A DNA stretch of 64,000 bases, taken from Azonexaceae bacterium s22. Lineage in GTDB: Bacteria; Pseudomonadota; Gammaproteobacteria; Burkholderiales; Rhodocyclaceae. Position numbers and translations under genes: made by a program. Position 1 is the first letter of the stretch, and each line of letters starts with the position of its first letter. The DNA is taken from assembly GCA_016617495.1 (NCBI GenBank), contig WYCU01000002.1, positions 415,769-479,768 on the forward strand. The letters are read 5' to 3'. Positions 1 to 8,578 of this stretch are shown here, piece by piece. The notes below the pieces were generated by a model that was given only the letters and a program-made list of their open reading frames with translations, searched no databases and was not told where the DNA came from.

Positions 1-195
1 CCTCAGGATGCCGAAAGGCGCCGCATCCAGGCCAAAAACGCCAGCGAGGCCGTGCTCGAACGGGCGGGCAGGGCGGCGTTCCAGCCGGCTGCGGGCGAGC
101 AGCGTTTCCAGGCCAGGCAGGGAAAGTTTTCCGAGGGTGAGCTGGTCGGCTGGTTCCGGCCAGAGGAGTTCGGGGACAAGCAGGGTCAGATGCAC
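1..195 (-). CDS. N-terminal fragment of a hypothetical protein, possibly RpfE-like
   Basis: A minus-strand frame opens at a GTG at 195 and stays open to the window edge, so only about 65 N-terminal residues are visible. It starts VHLTLLVPELLWPEP and continues with a leucine-rich stretch. I recall this kind of N-terminus from the RpfE/phosphoglycerate-mutase-like regulatory proteins that sit next to lolC, lolD and recJ in betaproteobacteria. It is divergent from lolC, which fits that neighbourhood. No clear Shine-Dalgarno sequence precedes the GTG, so the start is uncertain. The family call rests on memory of the N-terminus and on context. Confidence 0.45.
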   Translation of the reverse strand, partial: MHLTLLVPELLWPEPADQLTLGKLSLPGLETLLARSRLERRPARPFEHGLAGVFGLDAAPFGILR

Positions 196-284
196 GGAAA
201 ACGGCGCCGGAGAACGTCACGGAGAAACATCAGGGGATGCGCTTGAGTGTACCATAGCGGCTTTCCTGCTTTTCCCTCCGCTGC

Positions 285-1535
285 ATGGCTCTGCCTTACG
301 AATTGCTGATCGGTCTGCGCTACACGCGGGCCAAACGGCGCAATCACTTCATTTCCTTCATTTCGCTCATTTCCATGCTTGGCATCGGGCTGGGCGTTGC
401 GGCGCTGATTGTCGTGCTTTCGGTGATGAACGGCTTCCAGAAGGAGTTGCGCACGCGCATCCTCGGTGTGGCGTCGCACATCCAGATTACCGGTATCAAT
501 GGCGAACTGACCACGGATTGGGAATCGATTGCCGCGCAGGCCGCCACACATCCGGAAGTACGGGCGGCGGCCCCTTTCGTGCAATCGCAGGCGATGTTCA
601 CGGTCGACAACGGCGTGCGCGGCGCGCTGGTGCGCGGCATCCTGCCGGATTACGAGGACCGGGTCGCGGATTTTCGCAAGACCATCAAAAGCGGCAGCCT
701 CGATGCGCTCCAGCCCGGGAGTTTCGGGGTTGTCCTCGGGGCCGATCTGGCGCGCATGCTCGGGGTATTCGTCGGCGACAAGGTGACGTTGATCGCGCCG
801 CAGGGCACGGTCACGCCGGCCGGCGTGGTGCCGCGCCTCAAGACCTTTACGGTGGTCGGCATTTTTGAAGTGGGCATGTACGAATACGATTCCGGACTGG
901 CACTGATTCATCTCAACGATGCCCAGAAGCTTTACCAGATGGACGATCGCGTCAGCGGAGTGCGCCTCAAGGTGGACGACCTTTTCCGCGCTCCGCGCAT
1001 TGCCCGCGAACTAGCGGGCAAGATCGACGCGAATGCCTGGATCAGCGACTGGACCAAGAGCCATGCCAATTTCTTCCGCGCCGTGCAGATCGAAAAGAAC
1101 ATGATGTTCATCATCCTCTCGCTGATCGTGGCGGTGGCTGCTTTTAATCTGGTGTCCACCCTGGTCATGGCCGTGACCGACAAACAGGCCGACATCGCCA
1201 TCCTGCGCACCCTGGGCGCACGGCCCTTGTCGATCATGGCGGTTTTTGTGGTGCAGGGCGCGCTAGTCGGCTTCATCGGCCTGGGCTTGGGCATTGCGGG
1301 CGGCGTGGCGTTGGCGCTCAACATCGACGTGGTGGTGCCGTTCATCGAGCGTGTGCTGGGCATCCACTTTCTCTCCAAAGAGGTCTATTACATCTCCGAT
1401 CTGCCGTCCGACCTGCAATGGGGCGATGTCTGGGGCGTGACCGTCATTGCCTTCGTGCTTGCCTTGTTGGCGACGCTGTACCCGAGTTGGCGCGCCTCGC
1501 GCGTCAATCCTGCGGAGGCGCTGCGTTATGAGTGA
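285..1535 (+). CDS. lolC: Lipoprotein-releasing ABC transporter permease LolC/LolE
   Basis: Inner-membrane permease of the Lol system, which extracts outer-membrane lipoproteins from the inner membrane and hands them to LolA. The 416-residue length is usual for the family. The N-terminus [20 protein letters not shown] is the typical LolC/E opening, followed by a first membrane helix (about residues 25-50), a large periplasmic domain and three C-terminal helices (about 270-405). The end overlaps lolD by 8 bp, so the two are translationally coupled. Only one permease gene is present, so it probably works as a homodimer (LolF type) or has a partner elsewhere. Confidence 0.93.
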   Translation: MALPYELLIGLRYTRAKRRNHFISFISLISMLGIGLGVAALIVVLSVMNGFQKELRTRILGVASHIQITGINGELTTDWESIAAQAATHPEVRAAAPFVQSQAMFTVDNGVRGALVRGILPDYEDRVADFRKTIKSGSLDALQPGSFGVVLGADLARMLGVFVGDKVTLIAPQGTVTPAGVVPRLKTFTVVGIFEVGMYEYDSGLALIHLNDAQKLYQMDDRVSGVRLKVDDLFRAPRIARELAGKIDANAWISDWTKSHANFFRAVQIEKNMMFIILSLIVAVAAFNLVSTLVMAVTDKQADIAILRTLGARPLSIMAVFVVQGALVGFIGLGLGIAGGVALALNIDVVVPFIERVLGIHFLSKEVYYISDLPSDLQWGDVWGVTVIAFVLALLATLYPSWRASRVNPAEALRYE

Positions 1536-2208
1536 AGCCATTCTGATCGCCACCGGCCTGGGGAAGCTATTCCGCAATGGCGGGCTTGATGTATCGGTGT
1601 TGAGCGCCATCGATCTCACGGTCAGTCCGGGCGAAACGGTCGCTATCGTGGGGGCCTCCGGTTCGGGCAAAAGCACGCTGCTGCACCTGTTGGGTGGGCT
1701 CGATGCGCCGAGTTCCGGCAAGGTCACGCTGATGGGGCGCGATTTTTCAGCGCTCGGCGAAGTTGCGCGTGGCGACTGGCGCAACCGTCATCTCGGTTTT
1801 GTTTACCAGTTCCATCACCTGTTGCCCGAGTTCTCAGCGCTGGAAAATGTCGCCATGCCCTTGCTGATTCGCCGCACCCCGCGTGCCGAAGCGCTGCGTG
1901 CCGCTCAGGACATGCTGGCTGCCGTGGGATTGGAGCACCGTGTGGAGCATCGCCCTGGCGAGCTCTCCGGTGGCGAACGCCAACGTGCCGCCATCGCCCG
2001 GGCGTTGGTGACGGCGCCATCGTGCCTGCTGGCCGACGAGCCGACCGGCAACCTGGATCGCCAGACTGCCGGCGTGGTTTTCGATCTGCTGATGGCGCAA
2101 GTCCGCTCCCGGCGCTCCAGCCTGGTCATGGTCTCCCACGACCCCGAACTGGCCGCCCGCGCGGACCGCGTGTTGCACCTCAAGGATGGGGTGTTGGCGG
2201 CTGCTTAG
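1528..2208 (+). CDS. lolD: Lipoprotein-releasing ABC transporter ATP-binding protein
   Basis: Cytoplasmic ATPase that powers the Lol extractor. The 226-residue protein shows Walker [10 protein letters not shown] (about residues 42-50), the ABC signature [15 protein letters not shown], Walker [12 protein letters not shown] and the switch histidine in MVSHD. The ATG at 1528 lies inside the end of lolC. An upstream in-frame start is possible but would cover much more of lolC, so the overlapping ATG was chosen. Expression is expected from the lolC promoter. Confidence 0.93.
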   Translation: MSEAILIATGLGKLFRNGGLDVSVLSAIDLTVSPGETVAIVGASGSGKSTLLHLLGGLDAPSSGKVTLMGRDFSALGEVARGDWRNRHLGFVYQFHHLLPEFSALENVAMPLLIRRTPRAEALRAAQDMLAAVGLEHRVEHRPGELSGGERQRAAIARALVTAPSCLLADEPTGNLDRQTAGVVFDLLMAQVRSRRSSLVMVSHDPELAARADRVLHLKDGVLAAA

Positions 2209-2264
2209 TGGTCAAGCGGGGAGCAAGAAAGACGGGCGGGTTGCCATAGGTGCCCATATTCTGT

Positions 2265-2300
2265 TTGTCGCGGTCGACTGCTGAAAATAGGCAAAATGGT
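2265..2300 (+). repeat. Interspersed element, copy 1
   Basis: Exact core TTGTCGCGGTCGAC followed by TGCTGAAAATAGGCAAAA. It lies 57 bp after lolD and about 100 bp before the ClpX-like start, in the intergenic gap. Confidence 0.9.
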
Positions 2301-2398
2301 AGCTTGTGGCTCGAACTGTTTCCAAAATTGCAGTGTCGCGGTTGCCAATTTGCACGTTGCCAGCAGGGGCAATCGACGATGAACCGAGGGGATTACCG

Positions 2399-3376
2399 AT
2401 GAAACCGAGCGAAATCGTGACCCAGCTCAACCGACATGTGGTCGGGCAGGAGGATGCCAAGCGTATTTTGGCGGTGGCGGTGTATGCCCATTTCCGCAAG
2501 GTGCAGATGGCTGCGGAGGCCGGGTTGGAGATGCTCAAGAGCAACATCTTGCTGATCGGGCCGACGGGTAGTGGAAAGACGCTCCTGTGTGAGACGCTGG
2601 CGCGGGTGCTGGGGTTGCCGTTCGTGACGGCAGATGCGACCTCGCTGGCGCAAAGCGAGTTTGTTAACGATGAACTGGATGCGGTCCTTCAGCGCTTGCT
2701 GGATCGGGCCGGGGGCGATACGCAGAAAGCGGGGTGCGGGATCGTTTTCATCGACGAAGTCGACAAGCTCAAGGCCATCAGCGGGCAGGCGCGTGCGGCG
2801 GCAGGGGAGCATGTGCAGCACGCGCTTCTGAAGATCATGGAAGGGGCCACGGTGCGTCTCAACAGCGGGCAGTATCTGGATACCACGCAGGTACTGTTCA
2901 TCTGCGGCGGTGCTTTTGTCGGCCTGGAGAGCATTCTGGCCGAGACGCAGGCTTTTGGTTTTATCGCCACTTCCCAGAATGACGATCAAAAGGTGCTGGA
3001 TCGCCTGAACGCGCGCGTCAAGCCGACCGATTTATTCCGCTTTGGCCTGATTCCGGAATTTGCCGGGCGTCTGCCGATCATCGCGCGTCTGCGGGAGCTG
3101 GATAAGGATGCGCTGGTACGTATCATGATCGAGCCGCAGAACGCGCTCTATCGGCAGTTCCGTGCCATTCTCAAGAATGAGGGTGTGGAACTGGTGATCG
3201 AGCCCCCGGTGTTCGCTCAGATCGCCGACCTGGCCTTGGAGTACAAGGTGGGGGCGCGCAGTCTGCGGGGTATTTTCGAGGAAATGATTACGCCAATCCT
3301 CTATGCCGTGCCGGATCGCCCGGAGCTGACGAAAGCGACGATTCGCTCGCTTTTCGAAGAGCCGGTTTTGTCCTGA
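2399..3376 (+). CDS. ClpX-like AAA+ ATPase lacking the zinc-binding domain
   Basis: A 325-residue AAA+ protein aligned by eye with the ATPase core of ClpX. It has Walker A GPTGSGKT, Walker B GIVFIDEVDK, a LLKIMEG segment, LFICGGAF and the C-terminal VGARSLRGI sensor-2 arginine. It lacks the N-terminal four-cysteine zinc domain of ClpX (full ClpX is about 420 residues). The pore-1 loop, normally GYVG, reads EFVN, and the ClpP-contacting IGF loop region reads AFGF. The ATG at 2399 follows GAGGGG at a good distance; an upstream in-frame start at 2306 has no such site. It is probably a paralogue with an altered substrate or partner rather than the housekeeping ClpX, as no clpP or tig is adjacent. 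Confidence 0.8.
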   Translation: MKPSEIVTQLNRHVVGQEDAKRILAVAVYAHFRKVQMAAEAGLEMLKSNILLIGPTGSGKTLLCETLARVLGLPFVTADATSLAQSEFVNDELDAVLQRLLDRAGGDTQKAGCGIVFIDEVDKLKAISGQARAAAGEHVQHALLKIMEGATVRLNSGQYLDTTQVLFICGGAFVGLESILAETQAFGFIATSQNDDQKVLDRLNARVKPTDLFRFGLIPEFAGRLPIIARLRELDKDALVRIMIEPQNALYRQFRAILKNEGVELVIEPPVFAQIADLALEYKVGARSLRGIFEEMITPILYAVPDRPELTKATIRSLFEEPVLS

Positions 3377-3383
3377 CGCGGGC

Positions 3384-3914
3384 TTAACGTGCCTGGCGTT
3401 GCCGCCAGGCGCGGATCAGGTAGAGGCGCCACGCGGCCCGGATCAGCAGGTAGCCGGCGCAGGCCAGCACGATGGCGAGCAGAAGCAACCCGACCCCCAA
3501 AGGTTTGGCAACGCCGAGCATCCACTGCTGCATGTCCGCCGTCCACGCCACGAAACGCGTGATGTCGAGTGCGGGCGGGTCGATGAAACCGGCGCTGTCG
3601 CCAATGGCAAATCGCCCGATCTGGTAGGCCAGCACGTAAAGCGGCACGATGGTGAACGGGTTGGTGTAGAGCGTGACGAAAAGCGCGAGGGGCAGATTCA
3701 CGCGAAAAACCAGCGCGCAGAACGCCGCGCCGAGCATTTGCAGCGGTCCGGGAATAAGTCCGCAAAACAACCCGGCAGCCACCGCGCCGGCAGCGGAGTG
3801 GCGATTGAGGTGCCACAGGCGCGGGTGCAGCAGCGAATTGCGAAACGGCCGCAACCAGCGGTTGCCATGGATGGCTTGATGGTCCGGCAGGAACTTTTTC
3901 AGGTGCTTGCGCAT
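3384..3914 (-). CDS. DUF2062 membrane protein
   Basis: A 176-residue predicted inner-membrane protein with the DUF2062 pattern: a basic N-terminus, then AAGLFCGLIPGPLQMLGA and a TLYTNPFTIVPLY segment (about residues 80-95) that is characteristic of the family, and a last membrane helix near residues 140-165. The molecular function of the family is unknown. It is divergent from comEC with only 23 bp between the start codons, so the two promoters must overlap. Confidence 0.85.
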   Translation of the reverse strand: MRKHLKKFLPDHQAIHGNRWLRPFRNSLLHPRLWHLNRHSAAGAVAAGLFCGLIPGPLQMLGAAFCALVFRVNLPLALFVTLYTNPFTIVPLYVLAYQIGRFAIGDSAGFIDPPALDITRFVAWTADMQQWMLGVAKPLGVGLLLLAIVLACAGYLLIRAAWRLYLIRAWRQRQAR

Positions 3915-3925
3915 GGTCTGGACTC

Positions 3926-3931
3926 TATTAT
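3926..3931 (+). promoter_or_regulatory. Candidate -10 box of comEC (possible leaderless start)
   Basis: TATTAT ends exactly 6 bases before the comEC ATG at 3938, so a normal +1 would fall on the A of the start codon. No convincing -35 was found, and the AGG before the ATG would then be only a weak ribosome site. Confidence 0.35.
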
Positions 3932-3937
3932 TGCAGG

Positions 3938-6283
3938 ATGCGCCTTCCGATTCTCGCCTTTGCTACCGGAGTCGTTGTACTTCAGATGCAACCCGAACTG
4001 CCGTCATACGGCATTTGGGCACTTGCCGGTTTGGTCTTGGCCTTGCTGGCAAAGTTCCTTCCGCGAAAGGGATGGCAGCGCCATGTCGGGTTAGTGTTGG
4101 CGCTATCGGCCGGATTTGCCTTGGGTGTCAGTTGGGCGGCATGGCGTGCAGAGATTCGCTTGGCAGAGGCTTTGCCTGCGGCTTGGGAAGGGCGGGATAT
4201 CGAACTGGTGGGGGTGATTGCCAGCCTTCCGCAGGAATTCAGCCAGGGCAGCCGTTTCGAATTTGCCGTTGAAAAGGTGTCGACCGCGACAATTGCTGTG
4301 CCGAGCCGCATCATGCTCTCGTGGTATCAAGGCAAGCGCGAGGATGAACTGTATTCTCGCCCGCAGCTTCGGCCGGGGGAGCGCTGGCGTCTGACGGTTC
4401 GTTTGAAGCGACCGCACGGCAACGCCAATCCGGATGGATTCGATTACGAGGCTTGGCTGCTGGAGCGCGGGATCCGCGCCACCGGCTATGTGCGCCCTGA
4501 TCCCCCGCAACGGCTGGACGACATGGTCTGGCACCCCATGTATGCGGTGGAGCGCCTGCGCCATCATGTCCGCGAGCGCTATGCCGCGATGCTGCCTGCC
4601 GCCGAATATCCGCTGGCCGGCGTCCTGGTGGCGCTGGCAGTGGGTGACCAGCGTGCCATCGAACCCGCCTTGTGGACCACCTTCAACCGCACCGGAACAA
4701 CGCATCTGATGTCCATTTCCGGATTGCACGTGACCATGGTGGCTGCACTGTTCGGTTGGCTCTTCAATCAACTCTGGCGGCGCGTTCCGGCTTGGGTCGG
4801 GCGTTATCCCGCGCAATTCGCCGGGGTCATCGCCGGCTTGGTGGCAGCCGTGATTTACGCGCTGCTCGCCGGGTTTGCAGTCCCGGCGCAGCGCACCTTG
4901 TACATGCTGGCCGTCGGCGCCCTGGCGCTCCTCAGCGGGCGGCAGGTTGCGCCCAGTCGAACATTGAGCCTGGCGCTCCTTGTGGTACTCATTGTCGATC
5001 CGTGGGCCGTTCTGGCTGCCGGGTTCTGGCTTTCGTTCGGCGCGGTGGGCGCCTTGCTGTATGTCGGTTCCGCTAGCCAGGGCGCGAATGCCGGCTGGCG
5101 AGGGCGGTTGCGCCAATGGGGCGTGGTCCAGTGGGCGGCCACGCTCGCGTCGTTGCCTGTCCTCTTGCTGGTGTTCCAGCAATTTTCCCTGGTGTCTCCG
5201 CTGGCCAACGCACTGGCGATTCCTGTTGTCAGTTTCATCGTGACGCCGCTCGCCTTGCTGGCCGCCATCCTGCCCTGGTGGCCGTTGGCTGCACTCGCCC
5301 ACGCGGTGCTGAGCGGCCTGATGCTGTTTCTTGAGTGGTGTGCCCGGTGGCCTGTATGGCAGGGGCCGGCGCCGCCGCTGTGGGCCGCACTGGCGGCAGG
5401 AATCGGTGTTGCGGTTTGCCTGTTGCCGCGCGGTGTGCCAGGGCGCACTTTGGGCTTGTTCCTTATGCTTCCAGCGTTGTTTTGGCCTGTGGCGCGGCCG
5501 GCGGACCGGGAGGTCTGGGTCACGGTACTCGACGTGGGTCAAGGCTTGGCTACGGTGGTGCGCACACGGGAACACACTCTGATCTACGACCCGGGGCCGC
5601 TTTACAGCGCCGAATCCGACGCGGGGCAGCGTGTGGTTGTGCCGTATTTGCGCGCACAGGGGATAAATCGTGTGGACGTGCTGATGGTCACGCATCGCGA
5701 TAGCGACCATGCCGGTGGCACGGCCTCGGTACGCGCTGCACTGGCAGTGGACAAACTCATCGCCTCGACCGGGGAAACCGACGCCGAGCCCTGCCGAGCC
5801 GGCCAAGGCTGGACTTGGAACGGCGTGCACATCGAAATCCTGCATCCCCATGCCGACGACTACGGCGAGCAACGTAAAAGCAATAATCTCTCGTGTGTGC
5901 TACGCATTGAGGCGGGCGCGCACCGCATGCTTCTGACTTCGGACATCGAGGCGCGCGATGAGGGGGCCTTGCTTCAGCGCGATGCCGCGAAACTGGCTGC
6001 GGATGTGCTTCTGGTCCCGCACCATGGGAGTCGAACCTCCTCGACGCCGGCGTTCATTGATGCCGTCGGAGCTCGGCATGTGCTTGTTCCGGTCGGTTAT
6101 CGCAATCGCTTCGGACATCCCAAGGCCGATGTCATCGAGCGCTACGATGCCACCGGGGCAAGACTCTGGCGTACAGACCGCGACGGGGCGTTACGTGTGC
6201 GGATGACGGACGAAGCATTGTCGGTTTCCGCATGGCGGAGCGACCGCCAGCGTTACTGGCAGGCGCACCCTGCGGCGGATTGA
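3938..6283 (+). CDS. comEC: DNA internalisation channel ComEC/Rec2
   Basis: Inner-membrane channel for single-stranded DNA import during natural transformation. The 781-residue protein has N-terminal membrane segments and a soluble OB-like region, the competence domain with the family motif SISGLHVTMV (about residue 264), many helices to about residue 525, and a C-terminal metallo-beta-lactamase domain beginning DVGQG, with the metal motif THRDSDHAGG and a later VPHHGSRTSS. All key elements are intact. Copy 2 of the interspersed element is read in frame as VSTATIA in the soluble N-terminal region (about residue 115). No other competence genes are in the window. Confidence 0.93.
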   Translation: MRLPILAFATGVVVLQMQPELPSYGIWALAGLVLALLAKFLPRKGWQRHVGLVLALSAGFALGVSWAAWRAEIRLAEALPAAWEGRDIELVGVIASLPQEFSQGSRFEFAVEKVSTATIAVPSRIMLSWYQGKREDELYSRPQLRPGERWRLTVRLKRPHGNANPDGFDYEAWLLERGIRATGYVRPDPPQRLDDMVWHPMYAVERLRHHVRERYAAMLPAAEYPLAGVLVALAVGDQRAIEPALWTTFNRTGTTHLMSISGLHVTMVAALFGWLFNQLWRRVPAWVGRYPAQFAGVIAGLVAAVIYALLAGFAVPAQRTLYMLAVGALALLSGRQVAPSRTLSLALLVVLIVDPWAVLAAGFWLSFGAVGALLYVGSASQGANAGWRGRLRQWGVVQWAATLASLPVLLLVFQQFSLVSPLANALAIPVVSFIVTPLALLAAILPWWPLAALAHAVLSGLMLFLEWCARWPVWQGPAPPLWAALAAGIGVAVCLLPRGVPGRTLGLFLMLPALFWPVARPADREVWVTVLDVGQGLATVVRTREHTLIYDPGPLYSAESDAGQRVVVPYLRAQGINRVDVLMVTHRDSDHAGGTASVRAALAVDKLIASTGETDAEPCRAGQGWTWNGVHIEILHPHADDYGEQRKSNNLSCVLRIEAGAHRMLLTSDIEARDEGALLQRDAAKLAADVLLVPHHGSRTSSTPAFIDAVGARHVLVPVGYRNRFGHPKADVIERYDATGARLWRTDRDGALRVRMTDEALSVSAWRSDRQRYWQAHPAAD
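4258..4293 (-). repeat. Interspersed element, copy 2 (inside comEC)
   Basis: Reverse orientation; the core is exact (GTCGACCGCGACAA on the plus strand). The flank keeps one GGCAAAT tract, while the nearer A-tract is eroded. It is translated as STATI within ComEC. Confidence 0.8.
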
Positions 6284-6429
6284 CGCGCTTGCATGAGTGT
6301 TGCGAAAACGCGAACAAGCCGGGATTATTTTGACGACGATGTAACGCGTTTCGCCAGTCAGGAGTATTGTGCAATCTGCACCGAAGCGTGCAGTCGACGG
6401 AAATTCAAAAAATCAAGAGGAGACGATCG

Positions 6430-7911
6430 ATGAGTCAGAAGAGGGTAAAGGGAGGCTGTCGCACAGCCATTTTTGGTGGCATCGCAGTGGTATCGGTACT
6501 GGCCGCTTGGCCCGCAACGGCCCAAACTCAGGGTGAGGTCCAGAACGAGGCGCCGACCTTGTATGAGGAAGGCCCGAAAGCCGGAGTACCTTTTTGGAAT
6601 GATGCCACGGTGGGATACATGTTCCGTACGGCATCGTTCAACCGCTCCTCCAACGGGGATGCCAATGTCCCCGGCCTGGCATTCAAGCAGGCTGGTGCTG
6701 GTATCGGCGGCTGGGTTTACGGTACGACGGGTGAAATCGGCGAGATGCTCTCGTTCGGGGCGACCTACAATTTTGTCGAGCCGATCTGGGCGCCCGAGCA
6801 ATATCCGTTCAACTTCATCCTCAAGGACACCAGCCAATCCGGTTATGGGGTCATCGGAGAACTCAACGCCCGCCTGCGTCTCGGCAGCAACCAGATCGTG
6901 GTGGGTCGCCAGACGATCCGCAACCAGTGGTTCATGGACGGCGTCTATCGCTTCTTCAACAAGCTCGATCAGAGCATGGTTGGCCCGCGCGACATCCGCG
7001 GCATGAACTGGATTACCTACGAAGCGGCTACCCTGCAGGGTCGTGCATTCGATGATTCGCTGCGCTACTACGCCGGTTACGTCACGGACATGAAACAGGT
7101 CAACGACGACAAGTTCCGTAACCTGTACCAAGGCGGGTGGAACGTCTTCCTCTATCCCTCGGCAAGCCGGCGAGGCGATAGCGATGGCATGGCCTATGTT
7201 GGCATGAACTGGAAACCGACCAACAACAACATGGTTTCTGCCTCCTACCACAATGTCCAGAACATGCTGAACATGGTCTACGTCGATTACGACCATGTGT
7301 TCCGGATGGATGAAGGCAAGTATTTCCGGATGGGCGCGCAGTGGATGTATCAGGAGTCCAATGGTCAGAGCCTGATGCGGGGTGCCAACGGGCAAACGGG
7401 GGCAAACTTCAATACCAACTACGGTGGCATCTACCTCGAATCCCGACCGGTGCCTTGGTGGATTCCCTATTTCGCCGCTGGCTTGACCTCAGACCACAAC
7501 CAAATCTATTCCCCGTTCTCCATCGGGCCGTCTTATCTGATTCAGCGTGTTGGCGAAAACTCGGCTGCTGGCGAGCGGACCTGGATTCTGGGTACGACCT
7601 TCGACTTTGCTACTTTTGGCGTCAACGGGCTGTCCTTCGACGTCACTTACGGGCAACGGACAAACCGCAACGTCAATGGCAGTCCGAACCTGCCCCTGGC
7701 GGACTGGACCGAAGTGGCGACCGATCTCATCTACATCTTCCCGCAGGATGGCTTCTTCAAGAACCTCCGTGCACGGGCGCGCTACGCCAAGGTCTGGCAG
7801 AAGGGCGATGAGTGGCGTGCAGCCGCCGGGGCGATCCAGTATGTGGATTATTCAATCAACGACGTGCGCTTCGATGTGCAGTTGAACATTCCGTTCAACT
7901 TCTTCCGCTGA
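6430..7911 (+). CDS. OprD-like outer-membrane porin
   Basis: A 493-residue precursor with a signal peptide (positively charged start, hydrophobic stretch at about residues 15-30, AQT near the cleavage site). The mature part is rich in alternating aromatic strands and glycine/asparagine turns, such as RLRLGSNQIVVGRQTIRNQ and AYVGMNWKPT, as in OprD-family substrate-specific porins. It ends NFFR rather than in a terminal phenylalanine, which is slightly unusual. The ATG at 6430 follows AGAGGAGA; an upstream in-frame ATG at 6367 has no site. The gene is monocistronic, with a terminator at 7922. Its substrate is unknown; the hydrolase cluster beside it suggests an ester or organic acid. Confidence 0.75.
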   Translation: MSQKRVKGGCRTAIFGGIAVVSVLAAWPATAQTQGEVQNEAPTLYEEGPKAGVPFWNDATVGYMFRTASFNRSSNGDANVPGLAFKQAGAGIGGWVYGTTGEIGEMLSFGATYNFVEPIWAPEQYPFNFILKDTSQSGYGVIGELNARLRLGSNQIVVGRQTIRNQWFMDGVYRFFNKLDQSMVGPRDIRGMNWITYEAATLQGRAFDDSLRYYAGYVTDMKQVNDDKFRNLYQGGWNVFLYPSASRRGDSDGMAYVGMNWKPTNNNMVSASYHNVQNMLNMVYVDYDHVFRMDEGKYFRMGAQWMYQESNGQSLMRGANGQTGANFNTNYGGIYLESRPVPWWIPYFAAGLTSDHNQIYSPFSIGPSYLIQRVGENSAAGERTWILGTTFDFATFGVNGLSFDVTYGQRTNRNVNGSPNLPLADWTEVATDLIYIFPQDGFFKNLRARARYAKVWQKGDEWRAAAGAIQYVDYSINDVRFDVQLNIPFNFFR

Positions 7912-7921
7912 GCGCTGCGGC

Positions 7922-7945
7922 AACGCCCCCGATTCCGGGGGCGTT
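7922..7945. terminator. Hairpin between convergent genes
   Basis: AACGCCCCC and GGGGGCGTT form a perfect 9-bp stem with a 6-base loop, 11 bp after the porin stop and before the convergent gene end. It has no long T-run, so it may act on both strands. Confidence 0.6.
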
Positions 7946-7963
7946 CACTTTGGCCGGCCTGCT

Positions 7964-8578
7964 TCAGGCCGCGGCCAACCAGGCGAGGAATTCGCTGAAA
8001 ACACCGTCGACAAGCAATTGATCCTGCTCGACCAAGGCTTCCCGTTCCTCAAGCGGTAGTTCTGTGCCGATATTCTTCAGCAAGCGGATTTGCGTCTGCA
8101 GCATGCGCCCGTTTTCCTGCTCGATGCGTTGCAGGGCGACGACATACGGATCCTGTGGATCGATTTTTTCCGGGATGACGGGGAGCAGGCGGATTCGCGC
8201 CAGCTGTGCATGACCAAGGGTGATTCCACGGTAGGCTGCCTGTGGATTGAACATCGGCCCTGGTGGCGCCATGACTTGGCCCCAAGCCAGCGTCAGCGGG
8301 GCAATGATGCGCGCCCCCTCGGTGGCCAGCATGGGATTCTGCGACCAGTGCGTCGTTCTTCCCAGCAAGGTGACCGCCTCGATTTCCCGCGAGTACTGGG
8401 AGAGGATGAACTGTTGAACCACGCCAAAATTCGGTACCCATTGCACGCCGGAGTGGAACAGGGCGTTGCCGTTTTTCGCGGCACAAAGCAGCAGGCTGAT
8501 CTTGGTCTGGATTTCCGGCGTGAAGCCGTTTGCCGCGATGCGGTCGCGGGCTTGATCGTACAGGGCGGGGTCAATCAT
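7964..8578 (-). CDS. Hypothetical protein coupled to an alpha/beta hydrolase
   Basis: A 204-residue soluble protein of a family I do not recognise. It is mostly helical in composition, with no signal peptide and no membrane segment. It starts MIDPALYDQARDRI, has a GPMFNP segment in the middle and ends in an acidic helical region closing AWLAAA. The ATG at 8578 overlaps the end of the upstream hydrolase gene by 4 bp (ATGA), so the two are translationally coupled and probably work together. A phasin-like or accessory role for the hydrolase is conceivable but unproven. Confidence 0.6.
   Translation of the reverse strand: MIDPALYDQARDRIAANGFTPEIQTKISLLLCAAKNGNALFHSGVQWVPNFGVVQQFILSQYSREIEAVTLLGRTTHWSQNPMLATEGARIIAPLTLAWGQVMAPPGPMFNPQAAYRGITLGHAQLARIRLLPVIPEKIDPQDPYVVALQRIEQENGRMLQTQIRLLKNIGTELPLEEREALVEQDQLLVDGVFSEFLAWLAAA

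Noticed and set aside
4103-5872. A 589-codon open frame opposite comEC
   Set aside because: Antisense shadow; ComEC motifs are complete on the plus strand.
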